From contig NC_021678.1 of assembly GCF_000247815.1 (NCBI RefSeq), positions 3,116,599 to 3,180,598 on the forward strand: 64,000 bases of DNA, written 5' to 3'. Position numbers and translations under genes: made by a program. This document shows positions 12,093-23,800 of this stretch, one piece after another. This DNA is from Ficedula albicollis (taxonomy: Eukaryota; Chordata; Aves; Passeriformes; Muscicapidae). Under the pieces are notes generated by a model. That model ran no database searches. It saw only the letters and a program-made list of their open reading frames with translations, and was not told where the DNA came from. The first letter of the stretch is position 1. Every line of letters starts with the position of its first letter.

Positions 12093-15000
12093 ATGTGGCT
12101 GCTGCTGGTGGCCCTGGGCCTGGCCCAGGGGCTGGAAGATGCCATCCCGGGTCCTGAAGTGTTCCACAACCCTGAGACATTCATGAACATTGTAAGTGCT
12201 GGTGGGGCACTGCACTTCCAGTATGCCCAAAGTCCTTCCCAAGGGACCAGCTCAGCTCACCCCTTCCCTGCACCTGCACCAGGCCTCTTCTGGGGGCTTG
12301 GGGCATCAAAAATCTCCCATATTTGCTTTGCTGTCACTCACTTCATGCCCTCAGCTTGAGCTTGGCCTCTCCCTGCTCTCCCTCTAATTCCTTCGGGTGG
12401 AGGTGGCACGTGGCTGGCAGGAGTGGGTGAGGCTGAGGCAGGCACAGGGCACTGGGTCACCCTCTGCCCTCGCACCATTGTCCCTGCAGAGCCAGAAGAT
12501 CCTTTTCCACGGGTATCCCAGCGAGGAGTACGACGTGATGACAGAGGACGGCTACTTCCTGAGCCTCAACCGGATTCCCCACGGCAAGGGGGACGCTGGG
12601 CTCTCAGGTGGGCTCAGCCCCACCCAGGGGGTGGGTCACCACTGTGACCCTGGCCCCTGCCTGGATGTGAGAGGAAACAGTGGGAATACCTGGGCAGCTG
12701 GAAGAGGGATGCGGAGTTCCTTTCTGGCTGCCTTGAACTGTCCCTGGGGATTCAGGAGCTCAGTGCTGTGTTTTGCTGCACCTGAGATGGGGTGCCCATG
12801 GCTCTTTCCCTGCAGCAAACTCAAGGTCCAGGCTCAGAAGCCCCCCCAAACACAAAAAAGCACCAGCACAACCAGGGAAATAGTGGGAGAAGGGAATGTT
12901 CAATGTGCAGCCTGCAGAAAACAGTGTCAGGATGTTCAGTGGTGTTTTATTTCCTTATAGGAAAGGTGTCTTCTGCCAACTAACTACTCTATCCTCTTTC
13001 AGGACCCAGGACCCCCGTGCTGATAGTGCATGGGTTTTGTCTGGATGGCGGTGACTGGGTGGACAATTTCCCTGACAACAGCCTGGCCTTCATCCTGGCG
13101 GACGCGGGATACGACGTCTGGATCGGGAACAACCGGGGCAACAGCTGGTCCCGCCGGCACCGCAGCCTGTCCATCAGCTCCGAGGAGTTCTGGGATTTCA
13201 GGTCAGGGGGCCCCCAAGGACGGGGTGCGGGGCTGTCAGCACTCAGCCCCCGGTGTCTGTGGGAGCTTGGGAGGCGGGAATCTCCTCCAGGCTCTCCCTT
13301 TGCCGCGCAGCTTCCACGAGATGGCCATGTACGACCTCCCGGCCATGGTGCGCTTCATCCTGAGGCAAACTGGGCAGGAGAAGCTGTTCTACGTCGGCCA
13401 TGCTCAGGGCAGCACCCTGGGTGAGTGAGGAGGGGGGGAGAGGGCAGTGGGTGGGAGTGACGTCTGTGAGAGGCTACCTAGAACAGAGGCTAGACAGTGT
13501 TAAAGGAATAAAGTAGGTATTTATTAAAAAGGATTTCAAGGGATTCACCTTGGGCAGCACAAGACCCTGGCTGTGGCTCTACCCAAGATGCACCCAAGAT
13601 GGACGGTGTGTCACGAGTTTTCACACTTTTATAAGTTTTGTCCATTTTGGGGTTAATTGTCCAATTACAGCTTCGGGTGATGCAGTCCCGTCCTCCCAGG
13701 TTGCTCTCCTCAATTCACTGTGGTTTACACTTTTTGGGCCTGAAGCTGCAGCTGTGTCCTTGGTTCTCAGGCTAGAAAATGATTGTTTTGTCTAACTAAA
13801 CCGTGAGGAGAACTTGCTAACACTTTGTATGAAGTTCAGTGTTACACACCAATGCAGTACAGAATCTGAAAAATATGAAAGCTAAAACTTAAGGCTCACG
13901 AGCAGGGCGTGGGGTTGCCATGGGAAAGAGGCATCAATGTCCCTCCCCAACTGGACACTGCTGAGAGCAGGGCTGCAGTGCTGTCCCTGCCTACCTTCCT
14001 GGCCCTTCTGCATGGAAGGGGTTCGCCACGGCCTGCCCATCTATCCCAGACTGTGCTGGCATCCAGGAGCGTTTTTTGTTCAAACCTTGCACCTTAAACA
14101 CAGGGTTTGGGGTGAGCTGATGTTCGTGTTGCGATCTCATGCTGCTTTTCAGGTTTCATAGCGTTTTCCACCTTGCCACATCTGGCTGAGAAAATCAAAC
14201 TGTTCTTTGCTCTGGCTCCTGTGTACACCTTCCGCCATGCCCGGGGACCTGTGTTAAAGCTAGCCTTTCTACCAGACCTGCTGCTCAAGGTACAGGAGGT
14301 GTTTGTGGGCTGTTACTCCCAAAATCCAGGGACTTTTGGCAATTCCTGCCACCTGCATTGTCACTGTGCACAGATCCTGCACCCGCGGCGGGTGTTGGAG
14401 CTCCTAACACCACTCCTAACATTTCCTCGTGCTTTTGCAGGAACTGTTTGGAACCAGAGAGCTGGTTCTGGTGCCCAGGAATGAGAAGGACTTGCTGGTT
14501 GAGACGTGCAGCAACCTGCTGGTAGCTGAAGTGTGTGCCAACAGTATCTTCCTCACCGGAGGGTTCGACAGGGACAACTTGAACTCGGTGGGTGCACCAG
14601 GCTCTCAGTCCTCCCCTCTCTGGTTTTCCTAGACACCTGGAGATTGTTAAGGAGACACAACAATGAGTATAAACCCCCAAAATAAGGTGTGAAAGGCAGT
14701 GGTTATTTGGGGATTTCCTGCAGTGGTGTCGGGGTGTTAAACCTAATGGAGTCTTTGGTAAGAGAGAATCACTCATGGTCTTGTCTCTAGGGAAAGGAAA
14801 CTCTTGCCTCATTTTTGGCTGACACACAACAAGTTTACAGAAGAAAATAACCTAAGAATGACTGGACCACTTGTATTTCCATTTGAAGATATTGATTAAG
14901 TGGCTTGCCTTTGAAAGCTGCTTCTAGCTCTGAGCAGAATAAAGCTGCTAAAGAATAAAGAGCATATAACTTTTATATCGCAATTATAAGACAAATTATT

Positions 15001-15766
15001 TGAGGTTTTTTGCCTAGATGGATTTTCATCCTTCCCAACTAACTTAGAAAATACTTTTTTTCCCCCTTTAGAGCCGACTGGATGTGTACATATCTCATTT
15101 TCCAGACTATACATCAGTAAAAAATCTTCTGCACTGGGGACAGGTAGAGACTCCGATTTTATAACTACTTTAACTTTTCTTTCTTTTAATCTACGAATGT
15201 GATATTTTCACACGCTGCTTCATTCAACCTGGAAACAGGTAAAGGAGGTAGAATCAAAGCCAAGAGATAAAAGGGATTTTTAAGCTGTTGCATCAAGGTG
15301 TCTCAAAAGCCACAGCTGTCTGGGGGGCTGACCCAGGGTATCACCTGAATTAACCCTTTGCCTCTGCCTTCCAGACGGCAAAAAGCGCAGAGTTCAAGGA
15401 GTTTGACTACGGGCTGAGAAACTGGGAGAAGTACAAGCAGGTGAAGGGGATGGGGCTGGCTGGGATCAGGATTGGGAATCACACCCCACCCACCAGAGCC
15501 CTCAGATAACAGGAGTGCTTTCCCCTTCCCAGCTGAGGCCGCCCTTTTACCGGATCGAGGCCATGACGGTGCCGGTGGCCATGTGGAGCGGGGGGCAGGA
15601 CTGGGTCACCCCCCCGGAGGAGACACAGCATTTGCTGTCCCGCCTCACCAACATCGTGCACCACGAGCACTTCCCTGACTGGAACCACTTCGACCACCAC
15701 TGGGGCCTGAACGCCCCGCAGCGCATGTACAGGACGATGGTGGCCCTGATGGAGGAGAATCCATGA
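12093..15766 (+). CDS. Acid lipase family protein 1 (LIPM/LIPA-like), catalytic Ser replaced by Ala
   Basis: Nine coding exons: 12093-12191, 12490-12607, 13003-13201, 13311-13420, 14153-14289, 14441-14587, 15072-15143, 15375-15440 and 15533-15766. All introns are GT/AG, and the joined frame is 1182 nt (393 residues, the usual family length). Residues 1 to about 13 form a hydrophobic signal peptide ([13 protein letters not shown]). The AB-hydrolase-associated lipase region follows ([20 protein letters not shown]), then [17 protein letters not shown] and YDLPAM. The acid Asp339 (GGQDWV) and His368 ([10 protein letters not shown]) are present. The nucleophile elbow reads GHAQG: the family's Ser is Ala170 (codon GCT, 13402-13404). 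Family members hydrolyse triglycerides or cholesteryl esters in lysosomes or as secreted enzymes; this one is predicted inactive. Assignment to LIPM rather than another paralogue is uncertain. It is convergent with lipase 2. Confidence 0.93.
13465..13890 (-). mobile_element. Solo-LTR-like element in lipase 1 intron 4
   Basis: On the minus strand this block has a TATA-like ACTTATAAAAG (plus 13627-13636) followed about 105 bases later by AATAAA (plus 13520-13525), the spacing expected of an LTR promoter and poly(A) signal. The 3' side ends in CTCTCACA near 13465. No internal coding sequence is present. It lies antisense inside intron 4 of lipase 1. Boundaries are approximate and no target-site duplication was confirmed. 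Confidence 0.5.
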
Positions 15767-16103
15767 ACCCATCCATGAACCCATCTATGAATCCATCCAT
15801 TGATCCATCTAGGAATCCATCCATGAATCCATCCATGAATCCATCCATGAACCCATCCATGAATCCATCCATGCATCCATCTATGAATCCATCCATGCAT
15901 CCATCCATGAATCCATCCATGCATCAATCTATGAATCCATCCATGAATTCATCCATTAATCCATCCATGAATCCATTCATGAACCCATCCATGAATCCAT
16001 CCATGAATCCATCCATGAACCCATCCATGAATCCATCCATTGATCCATCCATGCATCCATCTATGAATCCATCCATGAATCCATCCATTGATCCATCCAT
16101 GGA
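15761..16103 (+). repeat. ATCC-based minisatellite (12-bp/4-bp units) beginning at the lipase 1 stop codon
   Basis: Roughly 340 bp built mainly of the 12-mer ATGAATCCATCC with plain CCAT units and variants (ATGAACCCATCC, ATGCATCCATCC). It starts within the last sense codon and stop of lipase 1 (CCA TGA) and forms the first part of the 3' UTR. The +2 frame relative to the gene stays open throughout, encoding a Met-Asn-Pro-Ser repeat. That frame has no independent sign of being translated. Confidence 0.93.
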
Positions 16104-16270
16104 TGCCCCAGGATGGAGGAGCTGCCCGTTCCCATGTGCCTTGGGACACAGCGTTTGTGTAAGGGATGCCCTGCTTAAAAATGTCTCCTGTCCCCCTGTT
16201 CCATGCTGATTTAATGCTTTTAAATGCAATGCTGTGATTTCTGCCTGCCCTCTGTGTCTGTAGAGATTGC

Positions 16271-16276
16271 AATAAA
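16271..16276 (+). promoter_or_regulatory. Poly(A) signal of lipase 1
   Basis: AATAAA at 16271-16276 (within GCAATAAAGTC) is the first canonical signal downstream of the lipase 1 stop, about 505 bases away. It predicts cleavage near 16290. The 3' UTR therefore contains the whole ATCC minisatellite. Confidence 0.75.
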
Positions 16277-16299
16277 GTCTTGCATCACAGCCAAACTCC

Positions 16300-19200
16300 A
16301 GCCCTTGGCTTGCTGGCTTGCTGGGTTTGCAGGAGATCTGCTGTGTTTGGGTATTTTTTCAGCTTTTGCAGGCTCAGAGCAATCCGAGAGGGAAGTTTTA
16401 CTCCAGGAATTGGGCATGTGCTGTGCTTTGGGGGTTTAGGCACGGGAGAGGAGGAAAGTGACCTTGGAAAGAGGTGGAAAGAGGCCACATCTGGCCCAGG
16501 GGGCTCTGAGCTGAGCACAGCTGGCAAAGGGCAGATAAGTAGGAGATTCTCCTCACCAGATCCTCCTCCCTGCGCAGAGGGAAGTTCAAAAACTGGTGAT
16601 GTGCTGGTGATGAAATGTGCCAGGAGAGGCTGAGCCCTTTCTCACCTCACCAATCCACCCAGCTATCCCTCTCCAATCACATGGTTTATTGCCAAGCTTT
16701 TCTTGCTCATCCTGTTTAGCTCCTTACTGTTGAAATGAAAAAGAAAGTCGGGACTAGAGGAATAATTTTCAGCCACTCTGTTTACCCTGGAGGAGTTAAC
16801 TTGTTACTGACTCTCTGGAATAAAAGCTACAATAGTTTTTTTCTTACACTTGTGCTGCATTAAACAGGACAGGAATTGGTAGTGCCATGATTTAGTTTCA
16901 GGTTCTGGGGACATGTGGCAAGGCTGAGCATCTCACTTTCTGGATTCCACCTTATCAGCAGGGCTGCTCAGAGAAAACCCCTGCCATCACCAAAGCCATT
17001 CATCTGCCAGCTTGTAGGAGAAGAGCAGCCCAGCACCAGGATGGATGAGTCCTCTCCATGTGCCTTTGGATGGGAATGGCAGAGTATAGCCAGAAGTTGG
17101 CACCAGCAGGATCATCTGCATCAACAGGGCATCCTTGGTGCGGCCCAGTGACCAGAACTGAGCTATTTCTATCTTGTCAGCAACTCCAGGGCTCTGGAGA
17201 AAAAACTCAGAGTGAAAACCTGACCAGGTGGATGACGAGAAACAGCAACTCAAGGAACAGACACCAACATCTCCCAGCCTCCCTGATGAGGTGTGGTGGG
17301 ATGCTCGTGCTCAGCCTAGCAGCCCCATCTATTTATTACATGGGATTCATTTATTCTGCTTATTGCATGTTATTTATGACAGACCCATCTCTGTGTTACA
17401 TGTGCTGGCCAGCAGCTGTTGGTAGAGCTGTGCAGGATTCTGCCTGCAAGTCCCTGCACGTGGCAGAAGACACCCACAGCAGAAGGTTTTAGGACCTCCA
17501 ATCCAAAGAAAATAAAAATGCTGACGGTCTGGGCGGATTAAACCTCAGCGGGATTAATTTGCAACCTCTGCATCCCCCGCCTTTTAATAGTGAGATAAAT
17601 ATGTTTAAAGGATAAAGCATTGCTCTCTAACCCAGTCTGACGTCAGCTGAGCGGCTTGTGGGGCTGCAAAGCTGGGCTCAAAGCATCGATCCTCGTAAGG
17701 AAGGCAGCCGGTGGTGCCACCAGCACCAGCACCAGCCACACTGGGGTCTCTGCTCGAAGCTGAAGAGGGAAAAGAGAAGGATCCCCATCGAAGTCAGCCT
17801 GTCAATAGATTGCCTAATAGCAGGCTGACAGAAGTAAGGCATTGGCACACGGGATTGGAGGCTGCTGCCAGCGATTTGCAATGCAATGCTGGGGCTGATG
17901 AGGGTGGGTCACGTCTGTGTTTAAGGCCGCACCTTCAAACAAAACACTTCAAGTAATCTTTTCCAAGTGAAAGCCAAGCTCCTGTTACTCCACCCACAAA
18001 ACTCTGAGGACCTGGAGTCCTGACCACTATTTTATATTGCTTCCCAATTCTTTCACAAAAGAATCAGCCTGCCCAAATCAGAGAAGCCCAGTAGCCAAGG
18101 GCCAGCAGGTCGGGCTGTCACTGGTGCCACACCAAACCTGGCTTGCTCCCCCAGGAGCCCAAAAGGCTGTGTCACCCTGGGGTCTCCCCTCTGTACTCTC
18201 CTGACCCCAGGGGACAATTTGGGGGTTCTTTACTCATTTATTTCTACACCTTCTGGGTCCTGCCATGTGCCTCGAGTCTCATCTGCAAATGTCTCCCGCT
18301 TCTGGCAGCTGATTTATTTTCATTTCAGCCAGGATTTGGGTCACAGCTTTGTTTCAGGGTTATGAAAGGGAAAGAAAATGTTTAGGCACAGCAAAAGGAG
18401 ACAAAGCAATAAAGGAAAAGCCCTTTTGTCTCCATGGCAAAATACCAAGTGAAGCTGCATTTTTAAATTTGGAGTTTTTTTGGACTTTGGGCAAATTGTT
18501 TCTGCTGGAAAGAGACTTTAAAAAAAAAAGGAGATGTGTTTAAACAGGATTAACTTAAGCAAGAATTTGTACTACAGAAAGATGCTTAGAGAATCTCTTA
18601 AAGACAGAAAAGCAAACAATATCCAAATCCCATAATCTGATCACCCGATAAAATTTACAAGCAATTTTCTTAGCAGAGAGAAGAGTATTTACTGGAAATG
18701 GACCGTCTTGAACAAACTGAATAAATAGATTAGGTGAAGAGCATTACCTAAAAAGACAATTTTACAGAAATCTTCTTGGAATGAGGCAGAAGCCACATAC
18801 TTAGGAAGAAAATGGGTGAAAAAAAAAGAACTAAACCATGGATTATTTACTGCAACCAACGTGGCTTCGTGACATGCCAGGAAAGTGTAATGAGTGCAAG
18901 CTTCTTTTCATAAATAAATGCCATTAAACTTTCATTTTGCTTGCTGGCTTTGCCCTTCAGAGGAGAAAGGCTGAGGACAGGATGATGAGGGAAAGCAGCA
19001 GGGGAGCAAACACGTCATGGCTGTGTCACAGCTGGTGGCTTTGCTCAGCCTCTCCCCAAAGGTGGTGAGCGAGGCCAGCACAAGGACATCCAGCACCAGG
19101 GAGGAATCTCTGTCCTTCATTTCTGCCAAACAAATTATAGCCAGGAATTCTGTTAGCAAAAAATCACCCACAGCAAGGCTTGGAGTGGCTGCTCTCCCCC

Positions 19201-19490
19201 AGATTTATTTTCTGGCATCCCCCAAGCTTTTGACTGATCTGCTCTGCTTTTGAGGGTGATACAGATCTTGCAGGAAATTTTAAAGGAAGCACAACAGACT
19301 GAAAATTTGACTGTACTACAGTGTATGATTTTGAGTAATTCCTCCAAGAAATATTGCTTTGCCTCACAGCTGGATTCTCCCTCCCTGAAAGAAGCTGGAT
19401 TCTTCTGGTGGTTGCACCATTGACACGTTTATCGAGATTTTCTGATGAGCCTCAGGATTTTGACTGGAAGAAGCAGCCAAATTTTTTATT
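16300..19490. other. Intergenic DNA between convergent lipases, no gene seen
   Basis: No exon-like open frame with splice sites or a recognisable protein family was found. A palindromic CRE, TGACGTCA, lies at 17638-17645 and overlaps an E-box-like CAGCTG, in a stretch (17510-17960) of more even composition than its surroundings. That stretch could be a conserved non-coding element, but there is no alignment to support it. Confidence 0.5.
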
Positions 19491-20206
19491 GCTGTAAAAC
19501 AACTGCCTCTCCTTCAGGCTAAAGAAAATAATCATCAAGCCATCACGGCACCTCTGAGATCACCTCTTGATCTTATTACCTAAACCTCTCAGATAAACCC
19601 TAAGATATATGCACTTTGAATACCCTAAGCCCCTTTTATTTGGATTTTACACATTCTGCACAAGAGTCACATGCTGGACTGTCAGACTTGCAATTTCTCT
19701 TCAGGGTTTATTAATTTCTCACCTCTCAGTCACTGAAAGAAAAAAAAAGCCCAAACCCAGCCACATTAAAAATGTGATTAATGACAACTTTTATTGAATT
19801 CAAAACCACTATTACTGTTTTTTTCTCTAGGGAGATGTCCTTCCAGTTGCTGTAAAACAACTGCCTCTCCTTCAGGCTAAAGAAAATAATCATCAAGCCA
19901 TCATGGCACCTCTGAGATCACCCCTCGATCTTATTACCAAAACCTCTCAGATAAACCCTAAGATATATGCACTTTGAATACCCTAAGCCCCTTTTATTTG
20001 GATTTTACACATTCTGCACAAGAGTCACATGCTGGACTGTCAGACTTGCAATTTCTCTTCAGGGTTTATTAATTTCTCACCTCTCAGTCACTGAAAGAAA
20101 AAAAAAGCCCAAACCCAGCCACATTAAAAATGTGATTAATGACAACTTTTATTGAATTCAAAACCACTATTACTGTTTTTTTCTCTAGGGAGATGTCCTT
20201 CCAGTA
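19491..20206. repeat. 358-bp tandem duplication
   Basis: 19491-19848 and 19849-20206 are two copies of the same 358-bp unit, both beginning GCTGTAAAACAACTGCC and ending near CCTTCCAGT. Reading them side by side shows only about four substitutions, so the duplication is recent or an assembly duplicate. The right end coincides with the 5' junction of a CR1 fragment. Confidence 0.93.
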
Positions 20207-20500
20207 CCTGAAGGGAGAAAGCTGGGAAGAAACTATTTACAAGGGCTTGAAGAGACAGGACAAAGGGAATGGCTTCCCACTGCCAGAGGGCAGGGTCAGA
20301 TGGGATATTGGGAAGGAATTGTTCCCTGGGAGGGTGGGCAGGCCCTGGCACAGGGTGCCCAGAGCAGCTGTGGCTGCCCCTGGATCCCTGGAAGTGTCCA
20401 AGGCCAGGCTGGAAGGGGCTTGGAGCAGCCTGGGACAGTGGAAGGGGAATGGGCTTTAAGGCCCCTTCGCACCCAAAACGTTCTGGGATCCTAATTCTGG
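20207..20500 (+). mobile_element. CR1 LINE 3' fragment
   Basis: Forward-oriented CR1 3' region. It has the typical stretch about ACAGGGTGCCCAGAG and GGATCCCTGG, the line about lumped rows of GGCTTGGAGCAGCCTGGGA, and a final TTCTGGGATC-type tail. It is 5'-truncated, as CR1 copies usually are. Confidence 0.9.
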
Positions 20501-20876
20501 TGTTTTTCACCACAGACTTGTTGAATCTCTTTTTCATCCACCTTGATGGTTTTAAGCATTACAGTGCCAGACCTGAGACAGCAACAATGAGCTTTGTGTC
20601 ACTGATGAAGACACACACACAAAAAAAAAAAAAAAAAAAGGAATAAGAAGGAAAGTGGAAAAAGAGAGGCAATGCAGTGCCAGCCAGGAATAGCATGAAG
20701 GTTCCTCTCCCCACACTGTCACTGCTCCAGTTAAAAGCAGAACATTTTTATGAACTATATTCAGGTGGTCCAAATAGAGAGAAATTTCAAAATCCTCTAG
20801 AGGACAGCACTAATCTTAAGAGAAAAATCAGGGCAAAAAAAAAAAAAAAAAATCTTATCAAGTACAGCCGGCATCT

Positions 20877-23800
20877 TTAGGGATGCTTCTTCATGATGTC
20901 AAGGATCTCCCGGTACAAAACCTCGGTGGCATCGAGGCCCAGCACGAAATCCAGGTGGTTCCAGTGGGGAACCAGCTTGTGGTGCACCAGGTTCCTGACC
21001 TGGGGGAGGAGGAGGGCGGTGTCCCGGGGGTCAGCCAGGCAGTCCTGCCCCGCGTTCCAGACGGCCGTGGGCACCTCCATGCCCCTCACGTCGTAGAAGG
21101 GCGCCCCGGTCTGAGGAGAGGGGAAAGCGGTTTCGCAAAGCTGGCGGGGGTGTTGCTGGGGGGCAGCAAATTGTGTGCACCCTGCGAGAGGAATTGCCTC
21201 TCTCTGGGAATGGAGGGAAATAAAAACTGGAGCTTCTTTCTTCTAGAAAGAGGAGGGACTTCAATAGAGGTGCAGCATAGCCTCACGTGCTACAACTTAG
21301 CTAGTTAATTTAATTTAAACTAATTAGCAAATTTGTTCTGGCCAGCTGGAAATTCTGGTTCTGATACTACAGAAGGAGGCAGAAGTATGGCTGCTATTTG
21401 ATAATATAGCATTATTTCGTAGCATATATTATATGTATGATTTAGTGCTTTTGGATGATCCCGCTCCCAGCAGGAGGTTGGACTGGGACCTCCACAGGTC
21501 CCTCCCAGCCAGCCCTGCTGGGGTTTGTGGTGACACTCCACCAGCACTGCCTTCAGCCCAGTGACAGCAGGGAGGTGTTTGTAAGCAAATATTTGAAATT
21601 AAAACGTTTCTGGAGGGTTGTTTTAGTTCCACACCCTCAGGACTTGCCATGAGGTGATTTGTCAGCAACATGTAATTAATCCAGGTAAGAAGCACGCTGC
21701 TTTCTGACCAAATTTTTGTTGTTGTTTAAGGAAGAAAGAAATTTTTTTTTTTCCTGTTCCAAGGCTTAACCACTATTTCAGAGAAGACATTTTTCCTAAT
21801 ATTCAGCCTGGTGTAACTTGAGACCATTTTCCCTTATTCTGTGGAAATTAGAAAGCATCTAATTTAAAGCATTTTACTCCATTTAAAAAGTATTTGCAAA
21901 GCTGAGTTGAGAATGGAAAATGCTGTTGCTCCAAGAAGAGATCCTGACTTCCAGTTTGGGAAGAGAGGAATACATTGAGAGGAGAGAGAACAGGGGAAGG
22001 GAAGGCCATTGGAAGAGCCTCACCTGTCTGTAGTGAAGGCTGTTGTACACGTGCCCCCCGTCAAAAGCTCTCAGTGCCCCACCCTGGACTCCCTGCAGCA
22101 AATTCAGACATGCAGTGGTCTTAGTGAAATCACACCTCTGTGGGGCTCCAGTCAATGCTCAGAAGTCAAACCTCAAAAGTTAGTTTTCATCACTGAACTG
22201 GTAGGATTTTTCAAGTGAGTCTCACAGGTCTGGCCCTAGGTCCAGCACAAGTAATTATTGTTGTGATTTTGGACAAATGGACAAAGATTATGTTTCTAGT
22301 GTTTGTGGGTAACACCAGGATGGGAGGAAATTAAAAATGTTCTGGAAAAGGGGTTTAGAACTCTAAATATTCCTTGTGGGCTGGAGAATTGGCCTGAAAT
22401 GGCACAATCAAAGATGGAAGGAGCCTCTGAATATCTCTTGTCTAACTGGAGCAGGACAGCAATACAAGGTCAAGGTGGCCATGGCTTGATCCCTCCACTG
22501 GGCAGCAGCACTTCAGAAAATGGAGTGTGTGTCCTTGCTACAAACCCCACAAAGTTCTTCTGGGGTCCCTGAGCGGGAATTCCACACAGGGAAGAAGCTG
22601 TGCCTGTGGCACACACCTCAGAGAAGGTGCATGGACTGAACCTGCAATCTACCAAAAAATGTGCAAATTTTTAGCTTGGGGAAGAGGAAAGGAGTGTAGC
22701 AGAACACAATTGCGGTGTTAAAGGGCTCTGGTGGTGACTGTTCTCATGCCTACAGGGGGAAGAAGAAGAAATAATCAGCTTTATCGGTAATTTAATTGGC
22801 TGCTGTCCAGATGCACCTCTGCCACAATCTGGCCACTAATGGCAGGGGCAAGAGTGGAGCTGGTTTGAAAAAAGACCCCTGGAATGTGTCTGCTGTGGAT
22901 GCAGGGTCCTTTACTCCATTCTTTTGACAGATCCTCTCCTTTGGGGCCACTCGGCTCAAAAATCTGGCGAGCGTTTTTACAAAAGGGTGGAAACAAAACC
23001 AACAAAGATCTGGCAAAGGTGTCTGGCCTTGCAGCAGCCAGCACAGCAGGCTGCCCACAGGGGACCAGTGGCACTCTGTTTGGCACAGGAAGGAGCCTGG
23101 GAAGGCTTACCTGCAGCCAGTGGATTATGTTCTGGACCGAGGACCCCGCCGGGGTGTGTCCCACGTACACATCGAATCGGGTCTGCAGGGACACGAGCAC
23201 ATTTCACAACAGGATTCACCTGGCTCCTCACAACAGGGCATTGCCAAGGCTCTGGCCTTCAGAAGGGCCCTCTGCAGATCTATTCCCACATACCATGTTG
23301 ATGTTCTTCCAGTTAAACCCGAAAACCATGCCCAAGAGGTGCTTGCAGACCTTTGAGCAGACGCAGAACCTGGAGAGGATCAGCTCCCCCAGGGCAGTGT
23401 GTGGTAGGAATTCCTTGGTGCCAAACAGCTCCTGTAAGATTGCAAATGTGCTCATCAAATAGGAAGCCTGGTTGTGCTCTTCCCCAAAGCAGCATCACTT
23501 TACAACTTCTATTTTATCCCCACATTAAGGTTGCCCATAGTGAAGCCTCCCTTGGACCTCGTGAAATGTTTCTGTTCCTTGTTTCTTATGGGCATGATCT
23601 CTTACATTCACTATGTTCTTGTATTAAATGGCTCAGTTCCCGGGCTCTGCATCAGTTTTATTCACCAACGTTTTGGATCTAATTCTGCCAGAACACTCTG
23701 GGGAGTGAATTCAGGACAGCACTGAAAGGTTCTGTAGTGAGATGTGTTTTTCTTCATTATGAAAACAGAGCACAGCGCTCCCCTCTCTGTAAATGACTTG

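Noticed and set aside
15763..16209. 148-codon Met-Asn-Pro-Ser repeat frame
   Set aside because: It is a by-product of the 12-bp minisatellite in the lipase 1 3' UTR, open on both strands and without any other coding signal.
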